Positions 26,439-35,595 of a stretch of DNA of 64,000 nt are shown one piece after another. The notes beneath the pieces were generated by a model that searched no databases, was not told where the DNA came from, and saw only the letters and a list, made by a program, of their open reading frames with translations. This DNA is from Streptomyces sp. V2I9 (GTDB taxonomy: Bacteria; Actinomycetota; Actinomycetes; Streptomycetales; Streptomycetaceae): assembly GCF_030817475.1 (NCBI RefSeq), contig NZ_JAUSZJ010000002.1, positions 5,718,626 through 5,782,625 of the forward strand, read 5' to 3'. How positions within the stretch are numbered: the stretch's first letter is position 1; each line of letters starts with the position of its first letter. The translations under genes and the position numbers were made by a program.

Positions 26439-26963
26439 ATGGTTGAGGAGCGAGATTTCAAGGATTTCATGGCCGATGTCTGCACTCCGGTGGCGGTGGT
26501 CACGGCGATGGCGGACGGGCTGCCCCACGGCACGACCGTCGGCTCGCTCACCTCGCTGTCGCTGCGGCCGCCCATGGTGACCGTCGCACTGGACCAGCAC
26601 TCCCGGCTGCTGCCGAAGATCCTGCGGTCCGAACGGTTCGGCGTGAACCTGCTCGGGGCCCGACAGGCGGACGTGGCAGGGCTGTTCGCCTCCTCGGCCG
26701 CCGATCGGTTCGACCGGGCCGACTGGTGGCCGGACGACGGCCTCCCGCGTCTGCGCCAGGCGCCGGGGTGGCTCGTGTGCGGGCTCCAGCGGCACGTCCC
26801 CGGTGGGGACCACGTGCTGCTGCTCGGCCTGGTGAGCCGGGTCTCCGGCACACGGGGCGCCGCCCCGCTCGTCTACGGCCGCCGGACGTTCGGCACGCAT
26901 TCCGCGGCAGCACCGACGCACACCCGTTCCCTCACCGACCACATCACGGCATTCGCCCGCTGA
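26439..26963 (+). CDS. Flavin reductase of a two-component monooxygenase (HpaC-like)
   Basis: A 174-residue flavin reductase domain protein. Residues such as DFMADVCTPVAVVTA, GTTVGSLTSLSLRPPMV and FGVNLL are typical of HpaC/HsaB-like enzymes that reduce FMN or FAD with NAD(P)H and pass it to an oxygenase. The ATG follows GGGGAGAAGGA. The next gene, 15 bases on, encodes the matching flavin-using monooxygenase, so the two should form a pair. A promoter probably lies in the preceding 194-base gap. Confidence 0.88.
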   Translation: MVEERDFKDFMADVCTPVAVVTAMADGLPHGTTVGSLTSLSLRPPMVTVALDQHSRLLPKILRSERFGVNLLGARQADVAGLFASSAADRFDRADWWPDDGLPRLRQAPGWLVCGLQRHVPGGDHVLLLGLVSRVSGTRGAAPLVYGRRTFGTHSAAAPTHTRSLTDHITAFAR

Positions 26964-26978
26964 GACGGAGAGATATCC

Positions 26979-28187
26979 ATGGCCGACATCCGGACCGAGA
27001 ACGAACGCCTTTCCTCGGAACCGTCCGCACCGCTCCGCACCGCACGGGAACTCGTCCCGCTCCTCGCCCGCGACGCCGGGCAGGGGGAACGCGACCGGCG
27101 GCTGACCGACGAAACCGTCGAACTCCTCACCACGGGAGGCATGTTCCGGCTGGCCGTGCCGAAGCGGTACGGCGGTCACGAGGTGTCCCTGAGCACCCTG
27201 GCCGACGCGTCCGCGACCCTCGCCGAGGGGGACGGCAGCGCCGCGTGGGTGGTCGCGGTCGGCAACTCGCTGGCGTGGGTCACCAGCCTCTTCCCGGAGC
27301 AGGCCCAGGACGAGGTGTTCGGGACCGACCCCGACACCCGGATCTCCGGCGTGCTGACGCCCAGCGCCACCGCCGAGCGGGTCGACGGCGGCTACCGGGT
27401 CTCCGGCCGCTGGCACTACGCCTCCGGCTCCTGGCACGCCGGCTGGTCCGTGATCGGCTTCCCGGTCCCGGACTCCACCGGGGAGATCGTCGACCAGGGC
27501 ATGGCGCTGATTCCCGCCGCCGACTACACGGTGGAGGACACCTGGTTCGTCGCAGGGATGCGCGCCACCGGCAGCAACTGCCTGGTGGCCCAGGACGTCT
27601 TCGTACCGGACCACCGGGTGGTGTCGGTGCCGAAGGCGATGGCCGGCGACTACCCGGTGCAGCGATCCGGCGGATCCCACCCCCGCTCCGCCTTCGTCCA
27701 GTTCCTCACCGCCGCCCCCTTGGCCGCCACCCAGCTGGGGCTGGGCCGGGCCGCCCTGGAGCTGGTCAGGAACAAGTCCGCGGAGAAGGCCATCACGTTC
27801 ACCTACTTCGAGAAGCAGCGCGACTCGACGGCCTTCCAGCTGCGGGTCGCCGAGGCGGCGCAGAAGATCGACACCGCCCACCTCCACGTCCACCGCGCCA
27901 CCACCGGCATCGACGGGGCGGCGCGGCGGGGCGAGGCCCTGGACCCGCTCCGGCGCATCCAGGCGCGGGCGGACCTCAGCGGGGCGATCGGGCACGTCAC
28001 CGAGGCGATCGACATCCTGCTGACCGCACACGGCGCGGCCAGCTTCGCCGACACCAACCCGCTCCAGCGCATCTGGCGGGACTCGGCCGTGAGCGCCCGG
28101 CACGCCATCCTGCACCCCTCGATGATCAAGGAAATATACGGAAAGGCCCTGCTGGGCGTGGAGGAGCAGATCTCCCCGCTGATCTGA
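26979..28187 (+). CDS. Flavin-dependent monooxygenase, acyl-CoA dehydrogenase fold (HsaA-like)
   Basis: A 402-residue protein with the acyl-CoA dehydrogenase fold used by group D flavin monooxygenases such as HsaA and DszC. An N-terminal helical part carries FRLAVPKRYGGHE. A middle barrel includes GRWHYASGSWHAGWSV, and the C-terminal domain contains FADTNPLQRIWRDS, typical of the monooxygenase subgroup. It uses reduced flavin from the reductase encoded immediately upstream to hydroxylate a ring, carbon or nitrogen. A simple dehydrogenase role is less likely because of that partner. In this cluster it could oxidise the peptide or a carrier-bound residue. Confidence 0.87.
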   Translation: MADIRTENERLSSEPSAPLRTARELVPLLARDAGQGERDRRLTDETVELLTTGGMFRLAVPKRYGGHEVSLSTLADASATLAEGDGSAAWVVAVGNSLAWVTSLFPEQAQDEVFGTDPDTRISGVLTPSATAERVDGGYRVSGRWHYASGSWHAGWSVIGFPVPDSTGEIVDQGMALIPAADYTVEDTWFVAGMRATGSNCLVAQDVFVPDHRVVSVPKAMAGDYPVQRSGGSHPRSAFVQFLTAAPLAATQLGLGRAALELVRNKSAEKAITFTYFEKQRDSTAFQLRVAEAAQKIDTAHLHVHRATTGIDGAARRGEALDPLRRIQARADLSGAIGHVTEAIDILLTAHGAASFADTNPLQRIWRDSAVSARHAILHPSMIKEIYGKALLGVEEQISPLI

Positions 28188-28231
28188 CGCGGACAGCCCG
28201 CCGAGCGGAACACCTCAGAGAGGAGCCAGAC

Positions 28232-28627
28232 ATGGCCGCACACGCGTACGGAACGAAAGAGGCGAACTGGCAGCAGTTCGCGGACACCCGCATCTACATC
28301 GGCGACCTCGCCGACGACGGCGTCCCGAAGTCGATGGGCGCGGGCTTCGCCTGCCTGCACCCCGGCGACGTCATGGAATGGGTGCCCAGCTACGACGAGT
28401 TCATCGTCGTCCTGACCGGCCGGTTCGCCGTGGACTTCGAGGGCGGCTCGGTGAGCGCCGGCCCGCACGAGATGGTGTGGGTGGAGCAGGGCGAACCCGT
28501 CGCCTTCCGCGCCGACGGCGAGAAGGTCCTCATCGCTTTCGGCACCAACCCGCCCTGGCAGACCACCCCGGAGACCCGGGCGAGCGCGGGCATGTTCCGG
28601 CCGCTCTCCGCGTCGCCGGTCGACTGA
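28232..28627 (+). CDS. Small cupin-domain protein (EutQ-like)
   Basis: A 131-residue single cupin, the size of small EutQ-like or DUF861 cupins. The core reads GAGFACLHPGDVMEWVPSYDEFIVVL, then AGPHEMVWVEQGEPVAF. The usual metal-binding His pair of the first cupin motif is not clear, so it may bind metal weakly or act as a cyclase, isomerase or binding protein. AGAGAGGAG precedes the ATG. It sits between the monooxygenase and acyltransferase genes, separated from them by 44 and 12 bases, so it is part of the operon. Confidence 0.8.
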   Translation: MAAHAYGTKEANWQQFADTRIYIGDLADDGVPKSMGAGFACLHPGDVMEWVPSYDEFIVVLTGRFAVDFEGGSVSAGPHEMVWVEQGEPVAFRADGEKVLIAFGTNPPWQTTPETRASAGMFRPLSASPVD

Positions 28628-28639
28628 CCGGGAACGCCC

Positions 28640-29986
28640 GTGTCCACGACCTCGGAGGTGGTCCGGCGGGAACTGAGCCCGCTGGAGCGCTGGTACTGGA
28701 TAGCCGACCAGATCTCCCCGCTGAACGTCGTCGGACGGGTCCGCTTGCACGGGCCCGTCTCCCGCGCCTCGCTGCGCACCGCCCTGGACGGGCTCCAGGC
28801 CCGCCACCCCCTGCTGCGGGTGGCGATCGAGGCCGACCCCACCGGACGGCACCCCCGCTTCGTCGCGGCCGACGGCCGTCCCGTCCCGCTCGACCACCGC
28901 ACCCTCACCTCGCCGGAAGCGGTGGAGAGCGGCTGGCGGCGCGTCGTGGACGAGGAACTCGTCAACGGCCGCATCGCCCCGGGGACCGGCCCGCTCGCCA
29001 CGGCCGTCGTGCTCAGCGGGCCCGGGCCGGATGGCGAGGTGCACGACCTGATCCTGAGCCTGCTGCACGTCGTCGCGGACGGGACCACGCTCATCTCGCT
29101 GCTGCGGCAGTGGGCGGAGCTGGCCGTCGGCGGCACCGCCGAACCGCGCCCGGTGCTGCCCCCGGCCGAGGACCTCTTCCCGCCCGGACACCGCGGCGCC
29201 GAGGGGCAGTTACGGGCGAAGGCGAAGGCCGACCGGGACGCGGACGACCTGGAGCGGCTGCGCCCCCGCCGGGTGGACGCGGACCGGCCGGTGCCCTTCG
29301 AGGAGCGCCGCACCCGCTTCCTCCACCGGTCGCTGGACGGCCCGGCGCTGGACCGGCTCGCACGGGCCTGCCGGGCCCGCGGGGCCACCGTCCACGGGGT
29401 GCTCGCCGCCGCGATGGTGCGGGCGCTCGCCGTGGACGCCGGGGCCGGCGAGGGCTCCTGGTACTCGATCGGCTCCCCGGTCGACTTCCGGGGCGACCTC
29501 GAACCGGCGGTGGGCCCCGACGACGTGGGCAGCTACGTGGCGACGATCCCCACCCTCGTCGAGCACCGGACGGACCGCCCGCTGTGGGAGACGGCCCGCG
29601 AGATCAGCGCCGACCTCAAGGCGCGCAAGGCGCGGGGCGAGCAGTTCTCCATGATCAACGGGATCGGCGGGGCCGGGCCGCAGAACCTGGCCGAGAGCCT
29701 GCCGTTCGTGCGGCACCTGGACGAGAAGGGGCCGATCAACTTCTGCCTCTCCAACATCGGCCGGTTCCCCTTCCCGGACACCGTCGGACCGCTGCGGGCG
29801 TCCGGGGCGCAGTTCATCGCCTCGCTCTCGGTGGTGGGCGCGTTCGTCGCCACCGTCAACTCCAGCCACCACCAGCTCGCCTGGAACTTCACCTACGCCC
29901 GGGGGGTCGTCCGGGACGACCGCGCGGAGCGGCTCGCCGACCACTGTGTGGAGCTCGTCCTCGACCTCGTCCGAGCGGCCGGCTGA
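28640..29986 (+). CDS. Stand-alone condensation-type acyltransferase (PapA-like)
   Basis: A 448-residue protein of the condensation/chloramphenicol-acetyltransferase-like superfamily, the size of single-domain acyltransferases such as PapA5. The active motif reads LHVVADG near residue 144: the second, catalytic His and the DG are kept but the first His is Leu. A structural DFRGDL-type motif appears near 285. Such proteins form esters or amides by moving an acyl group from a carrier protein or CoA to a hydroxyl or amine. GTG is the start. Codon 191 is TTA, suggesting bldA dependence. It could join the carrier-bound chlorinated residue to the peptide, or acylate the serine hydroxyl. Confidence 0.82.
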   Translation: MSTTSEVVRRELSPLERWYWIADQISPLNVVGRVRLHGPVSRASLRTALDGLQARHPLLRVAIEADPTGRHPRFVAADGRPVPLDHRTLTSPEAVESGWRRVVDEELVNGRIAPGTGPLATAVVLSGPGPDGEVHDLILSLLHVVADGTTLISLLRQWAELAVGGTAEPRPVLPPAEDLFPPGHRGAEGQLRAKAKADRDADDLERLRPRRVDADRPVPFEERRTRFLHRSLDGPALDRLARACRARGATVHGVLAAAMVRALAVDAGAGEGSWYSIGSPVDFRGDLEPAVGPDDVGSYVATIPTLVEHRTDRPLWETAREISADLKARKARGEQFSMINGIGGAGPQNLAESLPFVRHLDEKGPINFCLSNIGRFPFPDTVGPLRASGAQFIASLSVVGAFVATVNSSHHQLAWNFTYARGVVRDDRAERLADHCVELVLDLVRAAG

Positions 29987-30019
29987 AACCCGCCGCGAAC
30001 CGTATGGGAGCACCTTTCG

Positions 30020-31450
30020 ATGGCATCACCGCCCCGCACACCCGCCGGATCCCCGGCCTTCCTCTCCGCCCACGAACTGCGCGACCTGATCCGCGCCAAG
30101 GAACTGTCCGCCCTCCAGGCCACCGAAGCGGTCCTCGGCCGTCTGGAGGAGGTGAACCCCCGGCTCGACGCGGTGATCGCCGTACGGGCCCGGGGCGCGC
30201 TCGCCGACGCCCGGGCCGCGGACGCCGTGCCGCCGGAGGAACGGGGCCCGTTGCACGGGGTCCCGTTCACCGTCAAGGACGCCAACGAGTCGGCCGACCT
30301 GCCGACCGCCTACGGGTCGCGGCCCTTCACCGGCTACCGGCCCGGCTTCGACAGCGAGGCGGTGGCCCGGCTGCGGCGGGCCGGCGGCATCCTCGTCGGC
30401 AGCACCAACATGCCGGAGTTCGGACTGCGGATCACGACGGACAACCGGGCCTTCCCGCCCACCCGCAACCCGTGGAACACCGCGCACAGCCCGGCGGGTT
30501 CCAGCGGCGGCGCGGCCGCCGCCGTGGCCGCCGGCATCGGCCCGCTCGCCCTGGCCGCCGACGGCGCCGGTTCCGTGCGGGCCCCCGCGTCCGCCTGCGG
30601 CATCGTGGGGCTCAAACCCACCCGTGGCCGAATCCCGTGGGCGCCCGCCTCGCAGGAGCAGTGGGCGGGCTACGTCAGCAACGGTCCCCTCGCCCGTACG
30701 GTCGGCGACACGGCCCTGATGCTCGACGTCCTCGCGGGCCCGTCCGTCGGGGAACCGTACGGGCTGCCCGACCGCTCCGCCCCCTTCCTCACCCCCGGCG
30801 CCCGGCCCCCGCGGCGGCTGCGCGTGGCCCACACGTGCGTACCGCCGCACGGCACGGTCGTCCCCGCGGTGCGGGAGGTGTTCGAGCGGGCGGTTTCGGC
30901 CTTCGGCGAGCTGGACGTCGAGCTCGTCGAGGACGCACCCGACCTCGGCGGACTCCTGGACCCGCTGCTGACGGTCATCGCCGCGAACGTGGCCGCCATG
31001 GTCCGCGGCGTACCGCGCGGGGAGCTGGCCGAGCTGGAGCCGACGAGCCTCGACATCGCCCTGCGCGGCGAGCGGCTCGGCGCGGTCGACTACTGCGCCG
31101 CCCTGGCGGCCGCCCAGCGGCGGGCGGCCGAGGTACTGGGCTTCTGGACCCGGTACGACGTCCTGCTCACCCCCACGCTCACCGTGCTCCCGCCGGAGCT
31201 CGGGGCGGCCCCCGAGGGCACCGGGTTCGAGGAGCGGTGGCGCGAGTACGCCGACTGGCTGGCCTTCACCTACCCCTTCAACATCACCGGCCAGCCGGCG
31301 CTCTCGGTGCCCGCCGGGACGGCCGCGGGGGACCTGCCGGTCGGCATCCAGCTCGTCGGGGCGCCCGGCGCCGAGGACCGGCTGCTAGAGCTGGCCGCCG
31401 CCTTCGAACACGCCCGGCCGTGGGCGCACGCGCGACCCCGGCTCGGGTGA
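30020..31450 (+). CDS. Amidase-signature hydrolase
   Basis: A 476-residue amidase of the GatA/FAAH superfamily. The Lys-cisSer-Ser triad is visible as K86 (PFTVKDANE), S161 (PAGSSGGAAAA) and S185 (GAGSVRAP). These enzymes hydrolyse amides or, in some pathways, form them. There is no signal peptide, so it acts inside the cell. It ends the plus-strand operon and overlaps the convergent LuxR gene by 66 bases at the 3' ends. In the cluster it may trim an N-acyl or aminoacyl protecting group, or release the product. GAGCAC precedes the ATG weakly. Confidence 0.87.
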   Translation: MASPPRTPAGSPAFLSAHELRDLIRAKELSALQATEAVLGRLEEVNPRLDAVIAVRARGALADARAADAVPPEERGPLHGVPFTVKDANESADLPTAYGSRPFTGYRPGFDSEAVARLRRAGGILVGSTNMPEFGLRITTDNRAFPPTRNPWNTAHSPAGSSGGAAAAVAAGIGPLALAADGAGSVRAPASACGIVGLKPTRGRIPWAPASQEQWAGYVSNGPLARTVGDTALMLDVLAGPSVGEPYGLPDRSAPFLTPGARPPRRLRVAHTCVPPHGTVVPAVREVFERAVSAFGELDVELVEDAPDLGGLLDPLLTVIAANVAAMVRGVPRGELAELEPTSLDIALRGERLGAVDYCAALAAAQRRAAEVLGFWTRYDVLLTPTLTVLPPELGAAPEGTGFEERWREYADWLAFTYPFNITGQPALSVPAGTAAGDLPVGIQLVGAPGAEDRLLELAAAFEHARPWAHARPRLG

Positions 31451-32656
31451 CTCCTCGGACGGGTCGTTCCAGCCGGTCTCCCGCAGCAGGGCGATGCGGG
31501 AATTGACCCCGGTCTTCTGGAACAGCTTCTTCAGGTGGTAGTTGACGGTGTGGGGCGAGATCCCCAGCCGCCGGGCCATCTGCTTGTTGGTCAGCCCCTC
31601 GGCGACCAGCTGCACGATCCGGTTCTCCTGGCCGTTGAGGTCCGGCGGTCCGGCCGCCGCCGGCCGGATCGCCGGACGCGGGAGCTGCCGGCAGTCGGCC
31701 GCCTGGCGGCGCAGCGCCTGCCTGAGCGGGACCGGCACCGAGTCGACGAGGAGCCGCCACAGCAGCTCGTTGGGGAAGCGGACACGGGTGCTGCCGACCG
31801 CCAGCATGCCGGTGCTGATCATCCGGTCCAGGAGGAGCAGCAGGGCGGACGGCGGCACCTGGAGGATCGGCAGCAGGTCGTCGACCGTGCTCTCCCGGCC
31901 GAGGACGGCCGCCACCCGCAGCAGTTGGCGGTACTCGTCCGGGAAGTCCAGGAGCATCGACTGCAGGAGCATCCGCAGCCGGCGGGGGATGCGGTCCTCG
32001 ACCAGCTGCGCCTCCTGGGCCCCCACCCGGAGCAACTGCTCCTCGCGCATCCCCTCCACCAGCTCCACCAGCAGCTTCGGGTGCCCGCCCGCGCTCCGCA
32101 GGACGCCGGCGAGCGGCGCGGAGGGCGGGACCCCCAGCAGGTCGGCGGCGACCTGGAGGGCGGCCGGGGCGCGGAGCGCGTCGAGACGGATCCGCTCGGT
32201 GTGCCCGGTGGGACAGAAGGCCAGCGGGTCGGTGACCCCCGGACCGGCGCCCCGGCGGCGCGCCACCAGCCGGACCAGCGCCCGGTCGTCGCAGGGGGCG
32301 TGCCGCCGGGGCGGCAGAGTCCCGCCCGGCCCCTCCGGCGGGAGGTGCGGGTCGTCCAGGACGATGAGGCGGGGGTGACCGGCCGGACCGCCATGCCCGG
32401 ACCGGGGGCCCGTCACATAGCCGAGCCGTCGCGCCAGGGCCGCGCACTCGTCGAGGAAGCGGGTCCGGCCGGAGCCGGGCGGACCCTCGACCGTCACGAG
32501 GGCGCAGCCGCCCTCGGCGCCGAACTCCAGGGCCTGCCGCGCACGGGCCAGTTCCTCCTCGCGCCCGCGCAGCGGTAGGTGCGGCGGGGCGGGGGCGCGG
32601 GGCGTGACCCGCGTGACGGGCGGGGGCGCCAACTGCTCCGCGGTGGTTCCGGTCAT
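31385..32656 (-). CDS. LuxR-family regulator with P-loop ATPase region
   Basis: A 423-residue regulator. An N-terminal AAA-like segment has Walker A GPPGSGRT near residue 57 and a Walker B-like LIVLDDP near 105. A helical middle follows, and residues of about 345-410 form a LuxR helix-turn-helix (NRIVQLVAEGLTNKQMARRLG, then SPHTVNYHLKKLF). It is roughly half the size of LAL regulators and lacks their long TPR region. The ATG overlaps the antiporter stop as ATGA. The gene closes the halogenase operon and its 3' end overlaps the amidase gene, so each strand's transcript may affect the other. Confidence 0.87.
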   Translation of the reverse strand: MTGTTAEQLAPPPVTRVTPRAPAPPHLPLRGREEELARARQALEFGAEGGCALVTVEGPPGSGRTRFLDECAALARRLGYVTGPRSGHGGPAGHPRLIVLDDPHLPPEGPGGTLPPRRHAPCDDRALVRLVARRRGAGPGVTDPLAFCPTGHTERIRLDALRAPAALQVAADLLGVPPSAPLAGVLRSAGGHPKLLVELVEGMREEQLLRVGAQEAQLVEDRIPRRLRMLLQSMLLDFPDEYRQLLRVAAVLGRESTVDDLLPILQVPPSALLLLLDRMISTGMLAVGSTRVRFPNELLWRLLVDSVPVPLRQALRRQAADCRQLPRPAIRPAAAGPPDLNGQENRIVQLVAEGLTNKQMARRLGISPHTVNYHLKKLFQKTGVNSRIALLRETGWNDPSEESPEPGSRVRPRPGVFEGGGQL

Positions 32657-33993
32657 CGGGCGGCGTCCTTTCCGGCGTGCTTGACGGGCCGCGGCGCGGG
32701 CGCCGGGACCGGCTCGGCGTCGAGCGGGAAACGGCTCAGCAGCGGGCCGGTCATCAGGGTGGTGACCAGGGCCATCACGACCATCGCGGTGAACAGCCGG
32801 CTGTCGAGCGCGCCCAGGCTCAACCCCACGTTCAGGACGATGAGTTCGGTCAGTCCGCGGGCGTTGAGCAGGATGCCCAGCACGGTGGACTCGCGGCCGC
32901 CGGAGCCGGAGAGCCGGGCGGCGCCCATGGCGCCGAGGAACTTTCCGGCGCACGCCACCGCGACCGCCGCGAGGACCATGACGAACCCTTGTGCGCCGAG
33001 ACCGGCGAGGTCCACCGAGAGCCCGGTGACGGTGAAGAACACCGGGAGCAGCAGCAGACTCGTCTGGTCGATGCGCTCCGGCACCTCGGGGGCGGTCGCG
33101 TCGATGTGGCGGCGGGGTGCGACGGCCCCGAACAGGAAAGCGCCGAACACCGCGTGCAGACCGATCTCGTCGGTGGCCCACGCGCTGGCCAGCAGCCCTG
33201 AGCAGAGCACGACGTGCACGGTCGGCGCGTTGCCGGCCCACGGACGCTGCGGGGCCAGCAGCCAGGCCAGGGCCGGCCGCACCACGAAGATCAGCACGAG
33301 GCCGAAGGCCAGCGCGCCGCCGACGGTCCGGCCGAGCGACCACAGGCCGCTGACGCTGACGACGGTGACGACGGCGGCCAGCACGGTCCAGGCGATCACG
33401 TCCTGGATGGCGGCGCTGACCAGGGCCACCGCGCCCACCCGGTGCTTCTGCAGGCCCCGTTCGATGATGATCCTGGCCAGCACGGGAAAGGCCGTGATGG
33501 ACATCGCGGCGCCGAGGAACAGCGCCGGGCCGAGTACCCCGTCGGTCTTCAGCTGGGACGTGTCGAGCCACGGGTGGAGCAGGACGGCGAGCGCGGCGCC
33601 CATGACGAACGGCAGCGCCACCGAGCCGAACGAGACCAGGGCGATGTGCCGTCCGACGCCCTTCACATGCGACAGACTCAGCTGATAGCCGACCCCGAAC
33701 ATGAAGAGCACCAGGCCCAGTTGGGCGAGGACTTCCAGATACGGGCGGGCCGCCGGGGGGAACAGCAGGCCGGGTATGTCGCCGGGCAGCAGGCCGAGCA
33801 GACTCGGCCCCAGGGCTATTCCGGCGACGATCTCGCCCATCACCGCGGGCTGGCGGACCCGTTTGGCCGCGGCGGAGAACAGGAACGCGGCGATCAATAC
33901 CAGGGCCACGCCCGCCAGGACGATTCCGGTGACACCGGCGCTCTCTCCCGCGCTGAGGGCCGGACCGTGCAGGGCCGGACCGTGCGTCGACAT
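32653..33993 (-). CDS. Cation/proton antiporter, CPA2 (Kef/Nha) type
   Basis: A 446-residue membrane protein with about 12 hydrophobic helices in the CPA2 arrangement, including GLVLFMFGVGYQLSL near 110-125 and VALVSAAIQDVIAWTVLA near 195-210, the region of the ion-binding Asp. It has no C-terminal nucleotide-binding domain. A 15-base duplication near the start encodes HGPALHGPAL. It would exchange Na+ or K+ for protons. Such genes occur in natural-product clusters as part of self-protection or export; here it sits between the adenylation and LuxR genes in one operon. Its link to the product is inference. Confidence 0.85.
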   Translation of the reverse strand: MSTHGPALHGPALSAGESAGVTGIVLAGVALVLIAAFLFSAAAKRVRQPAVMGEIVAGIALGPSLLGLLPGDIPGLLFPPAARPYLEVLAQLGLVLFMFGVGYQLSLSHVKGVGRHIALVSFGSVALPFVMGAALAVLLHPWLDTSQLKTDGVLGPALFLGAAMSITAFPVLARIIIERGLQKHRVGAVALVSAAIQDVIAWTVLAAVVTVVSVSGLWSLGRTVGGALAFGLVLIFVVRPALAWLLAPQRPWAGNAPTVHVVLCSGLLASAWATDEIGLHAVFGAFLFGAVAPRRHIDATAPEVPERIDQTSLLLLPVFFTVTGLSVDLAGLGAQGFVMVLAAVAVACAGKFLGAMGAARLSGSGGRESTVLGILLNARGLTELIVLNVGLSLGALDSRLFTAMVVMALVTTLMTGPLLSRFPLDAEPVPAPAPRPVKHAGKDAAR

Positions 33994-34038
33994 GCTTGTC
34001 CTCTCTTCTTCTCGCGTAACAGGGGAAACGGAAGGCGG

Positions 34039-35577
34039 TCAGAGGCCCCGCGCCAGCGTCCTGCGGTCGACCTTGCCGCTGGAGGTGAGCGGCAGCGCGG
34101 GCAGGGGACGGACCGAGGAGGGGATCATGTGGTCGGGCAGCCGTGAGGACAGGCTCCGCCGGACCGCGGACGCCACCACCTCGGCACCGCGTGCCGGGAC
34201 GCAGAACGCCACCAACTGCTTGACTCCGCCCGGCCCCTCCCGCACGACCACCGCCGCGTCGGCGATCTCCGGCAGGGTCCGCAGGTGCGCCTCGACCTCT
34301 CCGGTCTCCACCCGGTGACCCCGGATCTTCACCTGGTCGTCCAGCCGGCCGAGGAACTGCAGGGTGCCGTCCGGCCGGAGTTCGACCAGGTCGCCCGTAC
34401 GGTAGATCCGGCCGCCGCCCGGGCCGGGCAGGGACACGAACCGCGCGGCGGTCGCCTCGGGCATCCCCAGGTAGCCCCGCGCGAGCACCGGTCCGCCGAT
34501 GCACAGTTCCCCCGGTGTGCCGGGTTGCCGCGGGCGCAGCCGCTCGTCGAGGACGTACGCCTCGGCGCGGGCGATGGGCCGGCCGATGCTGGGCTGGTCG
34601 GGCCACCCGTCCGGATCGCCGCGGAGTTCGAGCGAGGTCACCACATGGGTCTCGGAAGGTCCGTACTGGTTGACCAGCACCGCCCCGTCCAGGCGCCGGA
34701 ACAGGGCGCGCACGGCGGGTGTCACCTGGAGCTGTTCGCCGGCGGTGACGACCTCGCGGAGGTAGTCCGGCCACACGCCGACCGAGGAGGCGTGCGCGGC
34801 GATCGACTGGAGCGCGACGAAGGGCAGGAACAGGCGCCGTACCGAAGCGCTGTTCAGCAGGTCGATGAGCGCCTGCCAGCTGCGGCGGGTCGTGTCGTCG
34901 GCCACCACCAGGGTCCCGCCGGACGCCCAGGTGCTGAACATCTCCTGGAAGGAGACGTCGAAGCTGAGCGCGGAGAACTGGAGTGTCCGGTCCCCGGTGC
35001 CGCAGGCGGAGTGCGCGCACTGCCAGTCGATCAGGTTGGCGAGCGGGCCGTGGGGCATGGCCACGCCCTTGGGCGTGCCGCTGGACCCGGAGGTGTAGAT
35101 GACGTACGCGAGGGTCTCCGGGCCGATCTCCGGCGCGGGCGACGGGGGCGCCTCCTCGACGGCGGACAGGGCGTCCTCCAGGAGGAGGGCACGGGTGCCG
35201 TCCGGCAGCGGGATGCGGTCCAGGAGGGCCTTCTCGGTCAGCAGGACCCGCGTACCGCTGTCACGCACCATGGCCGCGAGCCGCTCGTCGGGGTAGGCGG
35301 GGTCGAGCGGTACGTAGGCGCAGCCGGCCTTGAGCGTGCCGAGGACCGCGACGGTGATGGAGAAACCCCGCCCGAAGAACACCCCCACGGCCTGCCCGGC
35401 GACCCCCGCCAGCCGCAGCGCGTTGGCGAGCCGGTCCGCGTCGCGCCCCAGCTCCTCGTAGCCGAGGGACCGCTCACCCCACAGCACGGCGGGCCTGCGG
35501 GGATGGGTCCTGCGCCGTGCCTCGAACAGCTCGTGGGCGAGAGGGGGGTTGCCGGTGGAACGGACTGCCTCGTTCAT
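34039..35577 (-). CDS. Stand-alone amino acid adenylation protein, proline-like pocket
   Basis: A 512-residue AMP-forming adenylation domain with no fused carrier. Core motifs: YTSGSSGTPKG near 165, FDVSFQE near 205, QYGPSETH near 305, YRTGDL near 390 and SSGKVDRRTL at the end with the catalytic Lys. Pocket residues read D-V-Q-L-V-A-Q-V-V-K, differing from the known proline code (D-V-Q-L-I-A-H-V-V-K) only at two places. So it should activate proline or a close cyclic analogue and load it onto the free carrier protein of the same operon. The ATG has GGGAG upstream. It starts 18 bases after the thioesterase stop. Confidence 0.9.
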   Translation of the reverse strand: MNEAVRSTGNPPLAHELFEARRRTHPRRPAVLWGERSLGYEELGRDADRLANALRLAGVAGQAVGVFFGRGFSITVAVLGTLKAGCAYVPLDPAYPDERLAAMVRDSGTRVLLTEKALLDRIPLPDGTRALLLEDALSAVEEAPPSPAPEIGPETLAYVIYTSGSSGTPKGVAMPHGPLANLIDWQCAHSACGTGDRTLQFSALSFDVSFQEMFSTWASGGTLVVADDTTRRSWQALIDLLNSASVRRLFLPFVALQSIAAHASSVGVWPDYLREVVTAGEQLQVTPAVRALFRRLDGAVLVNQYGPSETHVVTSLELRGDPDGWPDQPSIGRPIARAEAYVLDERLRPRQPGTPGELCIGGPVLARGYLGMPEATAARFVSLPGPGGGRIYRTGDLVELRPDGTLQFLGRLDDQVKIRGHRVETGEVEAHLRTLPEIADAAVVVREGPGGVKQLVAFCVPARGAEVVASAVRRSLSSRLPDHMIPSSVRPLPALPLTSSGKVDRRTLARGL

Positions 35578-35595
35578 GGGGGCTCCCAGGCCGGA

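Noticed and set aside
26979..28187. A prolyl-carrier dehydrogenase making a pyrrole from the tethered residue
   Set aside because: The fold is similar, but the C-terminal motifs and the adjacent flavin reductase fit the HsaA-like monooxygenase group better. The idea is not excluded.
32657..35020. Upstream extension of the LuxR frame across the antiporter and adenylation genes
   Set aside because: The extension is a shifted-frame shadow of the real antiporter and adenylation genes; the LuxR start overlaps the antiporter stop normally.
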